NCBI GenBank assembly: GCA_022828085.1
Contig: JAJEIY010000060.1
Location: 1 to 64,000, forward strand
Direction of reading: 5' to 3'
Source: Acidobacteriota bacterium
GTDB lineage: Bacteria; Acidobacteriota; Vicinamibacteria; Marinacidobacterales; Marinacidobacteraceae
DNA length: 64,000 nucleotides
The position numbers were made by a program, and so were the translations under genes. Below are positions 27,168-35,739 of this stretch, in pieces. The notes beneath the pieces are model-generated. The model was given only the letters and a program-made list of their open reading frames with translations, was not told the DNA's origin and did no database searches. Numbering within the stretch: the stretch's first letter is position 1; each line of letters opens with the position of its first letter.

Positions 27168-27518
27168 ATGGAGACTTACCCTCAACCATCCGATGACGCA
27201 GCCCTGCGAGCGCTTGGACGCCGTCTTGCGCGCCATCGGCTGAACCGGAACCTCACCCAGGCCGAGGTGGCCGCGGAGGCAGGCGTCTCCACGCTGACCG
27301 TGCAGCGCATCGAGCAGGGGCGTTCCTCGCAGGCCACGAACCTCATCCGGATCCTGAGAGCGCTCGGGCTGCTGGACAACCTCGACGCCCTTGTTCCCGA
27401 GCCGGCCATCAGCCCGGTGCAGCAGGCCCGGATGCGCGGCCGCATCCGGCAGCGCGCCTCTTCCCGGTCCGGCAAGCCGGAGCCGCCCGCCGAATGGTCG
27501 TGGGGTGACGGGCCGTGA
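27168..27518 (+). CDS. hipB: HipB-like Xre antitoxin
   Basis: A 116-residue helix-turn-helix protein: LGRRLARHRLNRNLTQAEVAAEAGVSTLTVQRIEQGRSSQATNLIRILRALG is a full Xre domain (about 12-65). The C-terminal tail is basic. Partner and likely autorepressor of the kinase toxin. The ATG at 27,168 is preferred over one at 27,117, which lies within the AT-rich control region. The end overlaps hipA by four bases (GTGA). Confidence 0.9.
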   Translation: METYPQPSDDAALRALGRRLARHRLNRNLTQAEVAAEAGVSTLTVQRIEQGRSSQATNLIRILRALGLLDNLDALVPEPAISPVQQARMRGRIRQRASSRSGKPEPPAEWSWGDGP

Positions 27519-28816
27519 CCGTGGCCACGGTCCGGCTGTGGGGAAGAACGATCGGGGCCGTAAGCTGGAACGACGACCGCGAAACGGCCCACTTCGAGTA
27601 CGACCCGGCCTTCGTTTCCGGCGGCCCGCAGGTTGCGCCGCTCACCATGCGGCTGTCCAGCCAGATCTACTCGTTTCCGGCGTTGCCGCGGCAGACCTTC
27701 CACGGCTTGCCGGGCCTTGTCGCGGACTCGCTCCCCGACCGCTTCGGCAATGCGCTCATCGACGCCTGGCTCGCCAGGCAGGGGCGCGACCCGGGCCACT
27801 TCAACGCCGTCGAACGCCTCTGCACCATCGGACGGCGCGGCATGGGCGCGCTCGAGTTCCTCCCCGCCCACGGTCCGACAGACCGGTCTGCGCCCGTCGA
27901 TGTCGCGGCGCTCGTCGAACTCGCGAGCGACATCCTCACGGGCCGCACGGCCCTCGAGGGCTCCCTGACGCCGGCCGGCCGCGAGCGGGCCTTGCAGGAC
28001 ATCCTGCGCGTCGGCACCTCCGCGGGCGGCGCCCGGGCGAAGGCCGTCATCGCCTGGAATCCCGAGACCGATGAGGTTCGCTCGGGACAGATCAAGGCCG
28101 GCGACGGCTTTTCCCACTGGCTGCTCAAGTTCGACGGCGTGGCCGGCAACCGGGACCGGGAATTGGAGGATCCGAAGGGCTACGGACTGATCGAATACGC
28201 GTATCACGCCATGGCGCGGGCGGCCGGCATCCGGATGACCGAATGCCGGATCCTGCACGAGACCGGCCGGCATCACTTCATGACCCGGCGTTTCGATCGC
28301 ACGGACACGGGCGAGAAGATCCACATGCAGTCCCTCGGGGCTCTGGCCCACTACGACTTCCACCAGCCGGGCGCGGTTTCGTACGAACAGGCCCTGCGCG
28401 TCATCGACCGACTCGGGCTGGGCAAGGACGCGGCGGAAGAGCAGTTCCGGCGCATGGCCTTCAACATCGTCGCCCGCAATCAGGACGATCACGTCAAGAA
28501 CATCGCCTTCCTGATGGATCGCTCGGGCCGCTGGCGGCTCTCGCCCGCCTTCGACGTCACCTACAGCTACAACCCAAAGGGCCGCTGGACCGGCGCGCAC
28601 CAGATGACCCTGAACGGCAAGCGCGACGGTTTCGAGGTCGACGACTTCGTGGCGTGCGCCAGGAACGCCAGCCTGAAGCGCGGCCGAGCCGCCGCAATCC
28701 TGCGCGAGGTCCAGGGAGCCGTGTCACGCTGGCCCGAGTTCGCGGAAGCAGCGGGTGTGCCGGCGCACTCGATGCGCAGGATCGGCGCCGTCCATCGTAC
28801 GGACCTTCTTCCGTAG
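27515..28816 (+). CDS. hipA: HipA-type serine/threonine kinase toxin
   Basis: A 433-residue toxin. The N-terminal subdomain (VRLWGRTIGAVSWNDD, LSSQIYSFPALPRQTFHGLPGLVADSLPD) and kinase core are present: phosphate-binding loop VGTSAGGARAKAV (about 167-179), SHWLLKFD, catalytic loop NIVARNQDDHVKNIAF (about 317-332) and the metal-binding SPAFDVTYS. Family members phosphorylate aminoacyl-tRNA synthetases such as GltX; the target here is not known. Motifs look intact. Confidence 0.93.
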   Translation: MTVATVRLWGRTIGAVSWNDDRETAHFEYDPAFVSGGPQVAPLTMRLSSQIYSFPALPRQTFHGLPGLVADSLPDRFGNALIDAWLARQGRDPGHFNAVERLCTIGRRGMGALEFLPAHGPTDRSAPVDVAALVELASDILTGRTALEGSLTPAGRERALQDILRVGTSAGGARAKAVIAWNPETDEVRSGQIKAGDGFSHWLLKFDGVAGNRDRELEDPKGYGLIEYAYHAMARAAGIRMTECRILHETGRHHFMTRRFDRTDTGEKIHMQSLGALAHYDFHQPGAVSYEQALRVIDRLGLGKDAAEEQFRRMAFNIVARNQDDHVKNIAFLMDRSGRWRLSPAFDVTYSYNPKGRWTGAHQMTLNGKRDGFEVDDFVACARNASLKRGRAAAILREVQGAVSRWPEFAEAAGVPAHSMRRIGAVHRTDLLP

Positions 28817-28830
28817 CGGTCGTCCGGACG

Positions 28831-28886
28831 GCGGACTTCGGCGGCGAGCCGGTCGCCTCCGCCCTCGCCGGCGCGCTGCCTCAGAG
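28831..28886. repeat. fabZ 3'-end remnant 3
   Basis: CGGACTTCGGCGGCGAGCCG then GTCGCCTCCGCCCTCGCC resembles remnant 2 and the end of the fabZ-like gene, with small deletions. It starts 15 bases after the hipA stop and overlaps the end of the next, convergent gene. Confidence 0.6.
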
Positions 28887-29210
28887 CCGCCGGAGGTAGA
28901 GAAAGGCCGCCAGGACCGCCATGGCCTGTGGAACCAGGGTTCCACCGATCGTCCACGCCATGATCCGGTCCGGCGGCCATTCCGGAACGATCCGCCAGAG
29001 CTCCAGGTTGAAACAGATGGACAGGACGGCCGCAGCGCCCGTGAACCACCCTGCCGCCCGATTCGCCGGATACCACACCTCCCGAGAGGAAAGTGTCTTG
29101 CGCGTCCTGAAGCCGTAGATGTTGTTGGGGCCGACCTTGCCCAGAATCATCGGCAGGGACACCACCAGGATCACTCCTGGAACCACGAGGCCGGCCAAGT
29201 GTTTCTCCAT
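28881..29210 (-). CDS. SdpI-family membrane protein
   Basis: A 109-residue protein with three hydrophobic helices and the SdpI motif NNIYGFRTRKTLSSREVWYPANRAAGW between the first two. SdpI proteins give immunity to a secreted killing factor in Bacillus, but most family members are uncharacterised. The ATG at 29,210 starts just before the first helix. It follows a YIP1-like gene on the same strand after a 10-base gap. Confidence 0.85.
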   Translation of the reverse strand: MEKHLAGLVVPGVILVVSLPMILGKVGPNNIYGFRTRKTLSSREVWYPANRAAGWFTGAAAVLSICFNLELWRIVPEWPPDRIMAWTIGGTLVPQAMAVLAAFLYLRRL

Positions 29211-29220
29211 TGTTCCAGCC

Positions 29221-29871
29221 TCACTCTCCACCGGGCGCGCCCGCAGCCAGCCCAAGCATCCGGACGAGCACGAACTTCGTCGCCAACTCTCCCACGATGA
29301 TCGCCGCCACGAAGATCAACACCGCGCGTGCCCCCCGCTGGTTCAGGGAAACGGCGAACGCCTTCCACATGAGCCAGATCATCCAGCACAGGCACGCGCC
29401 GCCAAACAGTCCCGCGGCGAGGGTCGCCGCCCCCGGCGTCGGGAGGCGGCCCTCGGCCACGGCGGCGACGTGTTCCCGGCTCGCTTCGCGAACCGGCGCC
29501 GGCAGGGACGCGAGGGCGGCGAGCAGGTACGGAACCCGCGCCAGCGCCTGCGTGCCGGCGACGTCCACGACACGGACGGTCCGCGGCGCGACGAGGAACG
29601 ACGCCAGGACCAAGAGCACCGAAAACACGGACCAATTCACGAACCCTTCGACCACGGGGACCCACAGCGACACGTCGTGCCCCGGGTGGAAGTCGAGCAG
29701 GCCGTCGAAGTGCACACCCGCCGCTGCCGCCACCAGTCCGCTCGCAACGATCCCGGTCAATCCGATCGCGAGCGCCGACTCCCCGCCGATGCGGACGAAT
29801 GGATTGAACAACCACCGGGCCAGGGTCATTTCTCGCGGGACTCCCGCACTACTCGTCGTTTCCTGCTGCAT
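29221..29871 (-). CDS. YIP1-like integral membrane protein
   Basis: A 216-residue protein with about five membrane helices. The layout (soluble N-terminus, RWLFNPFVRI, then helices with VEGFVNWSVFSVLLVLASFL and WMIWLMWKAFAVS) resembles the Yip1 domain family. AGGAGG lies about eight bases before the ATG at 29,871, so the longer frame opening at 29,904 is not used. Probably co-transcribed with the SdpI-like gene. No known function. Confidence 0.7.
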   Translation of the reverse strand: MQQETTSSAGVPREMTLARWLFNPFVRIGGESALAIGLTGIVASGLVAAAAGVHFDGLLDFHPGHDVSLWVPVVEGFVNWSVFSVLLVLASFLVAPRTVRVVDVAGTQALARVPYLLAALASLPAPVREASREHVAAVAEGRLPTPGAATLAAGLFGGACLCWMIWLMWKAFAVSLNQRGARAVLIFVAAIIVGELATKFVLVRMLGLAAGAPGGE

Positions 29872-29953
29872 GGGCGGCACCTCCTGCGCCGTCGGCGGCA
29901 ACATTGTGTCCGGCTCCGGTTCACGGGACGCCTCCGCGCAATACGCTACCGGA

Positions 29954-30406
29954 ATGACTCGTGGTTATCGGATCTTCGCCATCGTCATCGTCGCCGTCGT
30001 CTGGTGCATGGCGCCCGCGGCCGGCCGCGTCTCGACAGCCCTCGGGCAGGAAGAGGCGCGGACCGAGCAGCCCGAGGAGTTTCGCCAGCGCCTCGAAGAG
30101 GCCCGCACCCGGCTCGACCTGACCGACGAGCAGGTCGAGCAGGTCGGACCCATCCTCCGGGAGGGACTCGAAGCCCGGCAGGGAGTCCTTCGGGAGTATG
30201 GGATCCATACCGGGGGCCGCTCGGGCGGCGCCAATCGCCTCGGGTTCCGTCAGTTGCGCCGCCTCCAGCGGGAACTCAACGCGGTGCGGGAGCAGACGCT
30301 TGAAAACCTCGACGCGGTGCTGACCGACGAGCAACTCGAGGCCTACAAGGAAATCCAGGAGGAGAACCGGCAGGCGATGCGCGAACGCCTGCGCCAGCGC
30401 CGCTGA
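29954..30406 (+). CDS. Periplasmic Spy/CpxP-like helical protein
   Basis: A 150-residue protein with an N-terminal signal (IFAIVIVAVVWCMAPAAGR) and a helical periplasmic part carrying two LT--Q motifs: LDLTDEQVEQVGPIL and AVLTDEQLEAYKEI, the signature of Spy/CpxP-type chaperones and metal-stress proteins. It ends two bases before the desaturase-like gene, suggesting one operon. Confidence 0.75.
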   Translation: MTRGYRIFAIVIVAVVWCMAPAAGRVSTALGQEEARTEQPEEFRQRLEEARTRLDLTDEQVEQVGPILREGLEARQGVLREYGIHTGGRSGGANRLGFRQLRRLQRELNAVREQTLENLDAVLTDEQLEAYKEIQEENRQAMRERLRQRR

Positions 30407-30408
30407 CG

Positions 30409-31197
30409 ATGGACGGGATCGGCCTCCGGCTGCTCGTCTTCCTGCTGGTGTTCGTGGCGGCCGAGTCCGCATGGTCGGCCTTGCGGAAGCGTCGCACCTA
30501 CAACCTGAGGGACTCGCTGGCGAACGTCGCGATCTCGGTCGGGAACAACCTGCTCCGGCCGCTGTCGCTGGCCTGGAAGTACGTCGTCTTCTCGTGGGTG
30601 GAGCCGTTCCAGGTGTACCCGCTGCCTGATACGGGCTGGGCGTTCCTCGTGACGTTCCTGATCGCCGACTGCGCGTACTACTGGTACCACCGCCTCAGCC
30701 ACGAGATCCCGATCCTGTGGACGATGCACCACACGCATCATTCCAGCCCGTGGATGAACCTGACGACGGCGGTGCGGCTGAACTGGATCGCGAACTTCGT
30801 CAGCCCGTTCTTCTTCGCGCCGTTCATCCTGCTGGGCGTCTCGCCGGAGTGGATGACAGCGTCGCTGGCGCTGGGCCTGTTCTACCAGTTCCTGCTGCAC
30901 ACCGACGCGGTGCCGCCGCTGGGGTGGTTCGAAGGGAAGCTGCTCAACACGCCCTCGGCCCACCGGGTGCACCACGGGTCGAACCCGGTGTACATCGACC
31001 GCAACTACGCCGGTGCGCTCATCCTCTGGGACCGGCTGTTCGGGACCTACCAGTCTGAGGTCGAGCCGGTGCGCTACGGCGTGACGAGCGGGTTCGTGGG
31101 GCACAACCCGTTGGTGATCCAGCTGGCCCCGCTCTGGAAGTACCTGCGGGGCGAGTGGCGGCGCGAGAAGGACGTCATGCGAGGGCGCCCATCCTGA
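30409..31197 (+). CDS. Sterol desaturase/fatty acid hydroxylase family protein
   Basis: A 262-residue membrane di-iron enzyme. Histidine boxes are complete: WYHRLSHE (about 87-94), HHTHHSS (about 107-113), LLHTD and AHRVHHGSN. About four membrane helices. Members oxidise lipid or sterol substrates; this one cannot be assigned a substrate. It follows the Spy-like gene by two bases. The 230 bases after it hold no gene that I can support. Confidence 0.88.
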   Translation: MDGIGLRLLVFLLVFVAAESAWSALRKRRTYNLRDSLANVAISVGNNLLRPLSLAWKYVVFSWVEPFQVYPLPDTGWAFLVTFLIADCAYYWYHRLSHEIPILWTMHHTHHSSPWMNLTTAVRLNWIANFVSPFFFAPFILLGVSPEWMTASLALGLFYQFLLHTDAVPPLGWFEGKLLNTPSAHRVHHGSNPVYIDRNYAGALILWDRLFGTYQSEVEPVRYGVTSGFVGHNPLVIQLAPLWKYLRGEWRREKDVMRGRPS

Positions 31198-31430
31198 ACG
31201 GTCCGCGGACGGCTTCGAGCGTCGCGTGGATTCCCGCTGGAAGGGTGGGAACCGCCGAGGGAATCAGGACCGGGTCGTTCACGACGAACGCCCTGGTCCT
31301 GGTGGCCATGACCTATAGGCTTTCGATGGCTGACGCTGGAGGTGATCGAGCAGTGGATCCTATGCGGTACGGACCGTCCCTACCGAACCATCGAAGCGAG
31401 CGACGCGGCCCGGATCGCTACGCTGTCCGA

Positions 31431-32723
31431 ATGACTTCTCGGGCAGCCGGCCGGCGCGTCGCGGTGCTGCGCTGGTTCACGGCGGCGGGTCTCGTCCTCG
31501 CGGCCAGCGCCGCTGGGCAGGAGGACTGGCCCGGATTCCGGGGTCCGAACCGGGACGGCCGGGTCACGGGATGGACGGAGGCAATGAACGACCCGCACGC
31601 GTGGCCCGAATCGCTGGAGCAGCGGTGGCGGATCCCGGTCGGGCTCGGCCACGCGAGCCCGGTGGTCCATGACGGCGCCGTCATCGTGTTCTCCCGCGAG
31701 GGCGACGAAGAAGTGCTGCGCGCGCTCCGCGCCGCGACCGGAGAGGAAATCTGGCGCGCTTCCTACCCGGCGCCGTACACCATGAACCCGGCCGCCGTCG
31801 GTCACGGCCCAGGTCCGAAGGCGACCCCGGACGTGGCCGCCGGCAGGATCTTCACCCTGGGGATCTCCGGAATCTTCTCGGCGTGGGACGCCGGCGACGG
31901 TTCGCTGCTCTGGCGGCGCCCGCCGGACCCGCGTTTCGGCGGCGTCGAAGCACCGCTCTTCGGCGCCGGCAGCTCCCCGGGCGCGTCGCCCGCCGGCGAC
32001 GTGGTGCTGGTCCACCTCGGGGCGCCCGACAACGGGACGTTCGCCGCGCTCGCCGCCGCGACCGGCGAAACGGTGTGGGAGCTCGCCGGCGACGGTCCGG
32101 CCTACGTGTCGCCGACGGTGGTGGAGGTGGCCGGGATCCAGGCGATTCCGACCATGACCGAGGAGCGCATCGTTCTCCTGGCCGCCGCGGACGGCCGGGT
32201 CCTCTGGGAGATGCCCTTCACCACCCCCTACGACCAGAACATCGTCAACCCGGTCGTGCTGCCGGGCGGCGAAGTCGTGATCTTCGCGGGGCTCGGGAGC
32301 CCCACCTTCGCGGTCCGCTTCCGCGCCGCCCCGGACGGCGCGCTCTTGGGCGAGACCGTCTGGGAAGCCGCGGGCAGCCCCTTCTACATGAGCAATCCCG
32401 TCCTCGCCGGCGACCGTCTGATCGGGTTCTCCGAGCGCAACAGCGGCCAGTTCGTGGCCATGGACTCCCGGACGGGAGCGGACTTCTGGCGCTCCCCGCC
32501 CCGGCAGGGAGAAAACGCCGCCCTCCTGGTGGCCGGAAACACCGTCCTCGCGCTCACCGATCAGGCCGAACTCTTCATCCTGGACCCGGCCGCCGCCACG
32601 TTCGAACCGTTGCGCCGCTACGACGTGGCCCCCAGCCCGACCTGGGCGCATCCCGTGCCGGTTCGGGACGGCCTCCTCATCAAGGACGAGACCCACCTGA
32701 CACGCTGGGGTTTCGCTCGCTGA
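31431..32723 (+). CDS. PQQ-like beta-propeller repeat protein
   Basis: A 430-residue exported protein. The signal peptide (FTAAGLVLAASAAGQ) is followed by DWPGFRGPNRDGRV, the entry motif of PQQ-type propellers, and then repeats with ALRAATGEEIWRA, AWDAGDGSLLWRR, ALAAATGETVWEL and MDSRTGADFWRS, which are the tryptophan-docking blades. No catalytic dehydrogenase motif is seen, so it is probably a structural or binding propeller. ATG at 31,431; longer upstream frames are non-coding in composition. Confidence 0.85.
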   Translation: MTSRAAGRRVAVLRWFTAAGLVLAASAAGQEDWPGFRGPNRDGRVTGWTEAMNDPHAWPESLEQRWRIPVGLGHASPVVHDGAVIVFSREGDEEVLRALRAATGEEIWRASYPAPYTMNPAAVGHGPGPKATPDVAAGRIFTLGISGIFSAWDAGDGSLLWRRPPDPRFGGVEAPLFGAGSSPGASPAGDVVLVHLGAPDNGTFAALAAATGETVWELAGDGPAYVSPTVVEVAGIQAIPTMTEERIVLLAAADGRVLWEMPFTTPYDQNIVNPVVLPGGEVVIFAGLGSPTFAVRFRAAPDGALLGETVWEAAGSPFYMSNPVLAGDRLIGFSERNSGQFVAMDSRTGADFWRSPPRQGENAALLVAGNTVLALTDQAELFILDPAAATFEPLRRYDVAPSPTWAHPVPVRDGLLIKDETHLTRWGFAR

Positions 32724-32849
32724 AGGGCCACTCCCCGTCCGTTCCGTGGCGCGGCCAATCGCCGGTTCGCCCTTTACCGCACCGCGCGCTCCCGCGTAGG
32801 ATTCCCCCACGATGCTGCCGCCTGGCCGGTTGAGGGTGGACGTTTCGTC

Positions 32850-33611
32850 GTGAGTACGGCCACTGCCGAACCGGGTCCGAATCTCCTTCCGTTCGCACGC
32901 GTGGAGCAGCCCCTCCCAACGGTGAACGGCAAGCCCGTCCGGGCTTTGGTCCCGCAGGACTTTCTCGGCCCACTGAACGCGTACGAGGTCCGGAATGCAC
33001 CCAAGACGATCTACACGGCCGGGGACACCTCCCTCTTGACGGCCGGACGGCGCGTTTCCGTCGTTGGTTCCCGGAAAGCGGCGCCAGCCGATCTGGATCG
33101 AACGCGCGACCTGGTGCGGGAACTCGTATCGCACTGCGTCACCGTCGTGAGCGGACTCGCCGCCGGGATCGACACGATTGCCCACGAAACGGCGCTGGGT
33201 ATGGACGGAGCGACCATCGCAGTCCTCGGCACGCCTCTGGACCAGACGTATCCGAAGTCCAACACCGAACTCCAGAAGCGCATCATCGCCTCCAATCTGG
33301 CGATCTCGCAGTACTCCTTCGGTGCGGCGGTGCGACGGCAGAACTTCGTGCTCCGCAATCGAACGATGGCCCTGATCTGCGATGCAACGATCATCGTCAC
33401 CGCGTCAGAGTCGAGTGGCACCCAGCACCAGGGCTGGGAGGCAATTCGTCTGGGGCGTCCCCTCTTCTTCCTCGAGTCCCTGTTGAAGGAGAACGTCCCC
33501 TGGATTAGCGAACAGATGAGATACGGCGGGGAGCCACTCGGGGACGAGAACCTGGATCTGTTCTTCGAGCACCTACCGGAACGCGGAGCAGTCGACGAGT
33601 TTGCTTTCTGA
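32850..33611 (+). CDS. DprA-like SLOG-fold protein
   Basis: A 253-residue protein with the DprA/Smf Rossmann core: RRVSVVGSRKAAPADLDRTRDLV (about 67-90), SGLAAGIDTIAHETAL (about 103-118), AVLGTPLDQTYPKSN and RNFVLRNR-like segment QNFVLRNRTMALICDA. The N-terminal SAM-like and C-terminal winged domains of competence DprA are absent. It is paired with a phosphoribosyltransferase-like frame that overlaps its 3' end, a pairing seen in accessory loci rather than competence operons. GTG start. Confidence 0.82.
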   Translation: MSTATAEPGPNLLPFARVEQPLPTVNGKPVRALVPQDFLGPLNAYEVRNAPKTIYTAGDTSLLTAGRRVSVVGSRKAAPADLDRTRDLVRELVSHCVTVVSGLAAGIDTIAHETALGMDGATIAVLGTPLDQTYPKSNTELQKRIIASNLAISQYSFGAAVRRQNFVLRNRTMALICDATIIVTASESSGTQHQGWEAIRLGRPLFFLESLLKENVPWISEQMRYGGEPLGDENLDLFFEHLPERGAVDEFAF

Positions 33612-34040
33612 AATCGAGTGCTATACCTGCTTCGTCTATTCGCCCCGGGATCGATCGAGAAGGGGAATCCGAGCTCGAAGTTCCGTCCATCAACTCAAGC
33701 GGGGCGATGACGCGATCATTTCGTCCGCCTGCAACTACCTCGCGGCGAACCACGAGAGCCTGAGGCTGGGGCCGATCCTCGGGCCCGAGGTAACGCTCGT
33801 TCCGGTACCCGGGAGCAAGCCGCTCCGGTCGCAAGATTCGCTGTGGCCCGCGAGGAGTCTCGTCGCGGGCCTGGTCGCTTCGGGAGGTCGGTGAGGAAAT
33901 CATCCCCTCAACAGCAAAACCGCGCCGGAAGGGCGCCAGACGGCGTTCGCCGAGCCGTCGAACATCCCGCAGCAGGACGCCTCCGGATCGCACAGTTCCG
34001 CGGACCTCTGGCGCCGCCGGCCGTCCCGGAACGGCACGAC
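33601..34040 (+). pseudogene. Decayed phosphoribosyltransferase (ComF-like) gene
   Basis: From TTG at 33,601, overlapping the dprA-like stop, the frame reads MLSEIECYTCFVYSPRD and then LGPEVTLVPVPGSKPL, a PRTase-like N-terminal half. It stops at 33,894, before the PRPP-binding loop. Beyond the stop, fragments such as VGEEIIPS (another frame) and TAFAEPSNIP (original frame) look like the expected continuation, implying frameshifts. The end coordinate is approximate. Function probably lost. Confidence 0.5.
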
Positions 34041-34129
34041 CGCCTCCTGCCGGGGTCGGCGGACGGCTCCGCACGATTCGCTCCCCGACGTTCGTGGGAA
34101 ATGCCCGGCATCAGAGATGGGAGCATCAT

Positions 34130-34156
34130 GGTAGAAGTGCTATCTTTCCTTCTACC
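34130..34156. promoter_or_regulatory. Dyad upstream of vapB
   Basis: GGTAGAAG (34,130-34,137) and CTTCTACC (34,149-34,156) are perfect 8-base arms 11 bases apart, ending 14 bases before the antitoxin ATG. Likely the autoregulatory operator. Confidence 0.6.
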
Positions 34157-34170
34157 CGGAGAGACCCCAG

Positions 34171-34428
34171 ATGAGTCTGAACATCAAACGAGAGGAGACC
34201 TGCCAACTCGCCACCGAACTGGCCGCCCTGACCGGCGAGAACCGTACCGAGGCGATCACCGCCGCGCTGCGCGAGCGCCTCGAACGCGTCCGGCGGGAGC
34301 GGACCGTCGAGGCGCGGATCGAGGAAACGGAGGCCATCGCCCGGCGTTGCGCCGAACTGATGGGGCCCGGTCCGGGTTCCACCGATCACGGCGACTGGCT
34401 CTACGACGAGAGAGGGCTCCCGAAGTGA
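34171..34428 (+). CDS. vapB: VapB-type (PSK/Rv0623-like) antitoxin
   Basis: An 85-residue antitoxin: MSLNIKREETCQLATELAALTGENRTEAITAALRERLERV is the ribbon-helix-helix DNA-binding part, and the C-terminal WLYDERGLPK is the usual toxin-wrapping end. CGGAGAG precedes the ATG. It overlaps vapC by four bases (GTGA). Confidence 0.92.
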   Translation: MSLNIKREETCQLATELAALTGENRTEAITAALRERLERVRRERTVEARIEETEAIARRCAELMGPGPGSTDHGDWLYDERGLPK

Positions 34429-34811
34429 TCGTGGACACCTCGGTGGTTGTGGGGATTCTGGGCAAGGAGCCCGGATGGGAACGCCACAACACGATGATCG
34501 CCACGGCCCGCCGGCCGCGCATGTCGGTGGTGAACGCGCTGGAGGCCACCATGGTCACGGAGAGCCGGGGTGGCGCGGCAGCGGGTGCGGAATGCGACCG
34601 CTACGTTGAGCGGATGGGAATCGAGTTGGAACCCGTCACGTTGGAACAGCTCGCCTCCGCCCGCTACGCCTGGCGGCGGTTCGGGAAGGGGAACCATCCT
34701 GCCGGACTCAACTTCGGGGACTGCTTCGCCTACGCCCTGGCCGATGTCACGCGCGAACCGCTCCTCTTCAAGGGCGACGACTTCGCCCGCACCGACGTCC
34801 GGACGGCCTGA
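34425..34811 (+). CDS. vapC: VapC-type PIN-domain ribonuclease toxin
   Basis: A 128-residue PIN domain. The acidic metal-binding residues are all present: VDTSVVV (D4), NALEATMV (E near 42), NFGDCFAYALA (D near 99) and FKGDDFARTDV (D near 117). Start is GTG inside the antitoxin stop. The module looks complete. It lies directly after the decayed phosphoribosyltransferase. Confidence 0.93.
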   Translation: MIVDTSVVVGILGKEPGWERHNTMIATARRPRMSVVNALEATMVTESRGGAAAGAECDRYVERMGIELEPVTLEQLASARYAWRRFGKGNHPAGLNFGDCFAYALADVTREPLLFKGDDFARTDVRTA

Positions 34812-34839
34812 TCTCGGACGGGAGCGCACGCTCGACGCG

Positions 34840-35235
34840 CTACCTCCTCTCGAAGCGGCGGCGGAGCCTTTCGACGCGCCGCCGGTTCACCCCGAAGTCG
34901 TAGACACCGATTCGCGATGCGGAACGCACCTGGATCACCCCCTGCCGGCGGCAGAGCAGGAGTTCGAGGTCGTCCACGAAGCCGATCCGGGTCCGGCAGC
35001 GGGCGTGGAGGTACCGGTCCGTGGCGGTAAGGACGCGCGTCCGCCGGGTGTTCGCCACCAGGTGCGTGACGCGGGCGAAGGCGGCGTCCGGATCCCCCGA
35101 GAACCCGATTGGTTCGATCCGGTGGCGGCGCGAGCCGTCCTCGCGGCTGCACACACAGTTGAAGCGGGCCCGGCACGGCGGCAGGGAATCGCGCACGGGG
35201 GTCGCGGGGCTATCGGGCGCCGGGTCCGGCGCCAT
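34840..35235 (-). CDS. DUF1499 family protein, copy 1
   Basis: A 131-residue protein with the DUF1499 pattern: FNCVCSRED, RRHRIEPIGFSGDPDAAFARV, YLHARCRTRIGFVDDLELLL, IQVRSASRIGVYDFGVNRRRVERLRRRF. No clear signal peptide in this frame. It is paralogous to the gene at 35,740 (same motifs, different N-terminus), so the locus was duplicated. Function of the family is unknown. Confidence 0.82.
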   Translation of the reverse strand: MAPDPAPDSPATPVRDSLPPCRARFNCVCSREDGSRRHRIEPIGFSGDPDAAFARVTHLVANTRRTRVLTATDRYLHARCRTRIGFVDDLELLLCRRQGVIQVRSASRIGVYDFGVNRRRVERLRRRFERR

Positions 35236-35330
35236 CCGGCATCGAGTTTGTGAGACAGGGCTGAATCAACTCGCGAGTTCGCTGTGAGAATGCAATCCTG
35301 CGGGTCGGCCAGCAGCCGGGATGGCGCCGC

Positions 35331-35642
35331 CGGCTTGGAACGCCGGTCTCCGACCGGCACGCGCGGGCCGGAGGCCCGCGGACGACGTGCTGCTTTCAGC
35401 CTTGGGCGACAGGGATCCGGGAACGTCCCGCCTGTGCAGGGGAACGCTGAAGCAAGGAACCATGCCGCACGTCAAGGTCGCGCCGTGCGCGGCGCGGAGC
35501 GCCGCGCGTGCCGGTCGGAGACCGGCGTTCCAGGCCGTTGCGCCATCTTGATCACCGGCGGGGTGTGGGGCCCATCCCGATTGTGCCGGTTTCGCGGCGT
35601 CCCCCCGCGATGCCGGTCTGGATGGAGACCGGCGTTCCAAGG
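35331..35642. repeat. REPIN-like composite plus an extra REP core
   Basis: Inverted REP cores at about 35,331-35,380 and 35,487-35,537 around a ~105-bp centre resembling the 55.7-kb copy at its edges. A third core, interrupted by TGGATGG, lies at 35,610-35,641. Together they fill the gap between the two DUF1499 genes. Confidence 0.88.
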
Positions 35643-35700
35643 CACGACTCTTCGCGTCAGCTCCGGCCAGGCGACTCCCGGCGGCAACTGGTGAAGCAAA
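35643..35700 (-). pseudogene. Fragment of a second aminotransferase gene
   Basis: On the minus strand this encodes LPPGVAWPELTRR, nearly the same as LPSGVAWPELTRA in the intact aminotransferase at 36,106-37,200; 38 bases match with few changes (35,655-35,692 against 36,256-36,294). The fragment stops at the REP core. Confidence 0.7.
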
Positions 35701-35739
35701 AGGGAGCGACCTCCCTGAATCCGTCGCGGCCCCTGATCG

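Noticed and set aside
31198..31430. An N-terminal extension of the PQQ-type propeller gene from 31,155.
   Set aside because: The extension overlaps the desaturase gene and would bury the clear signal peptide that starts at 31,431.
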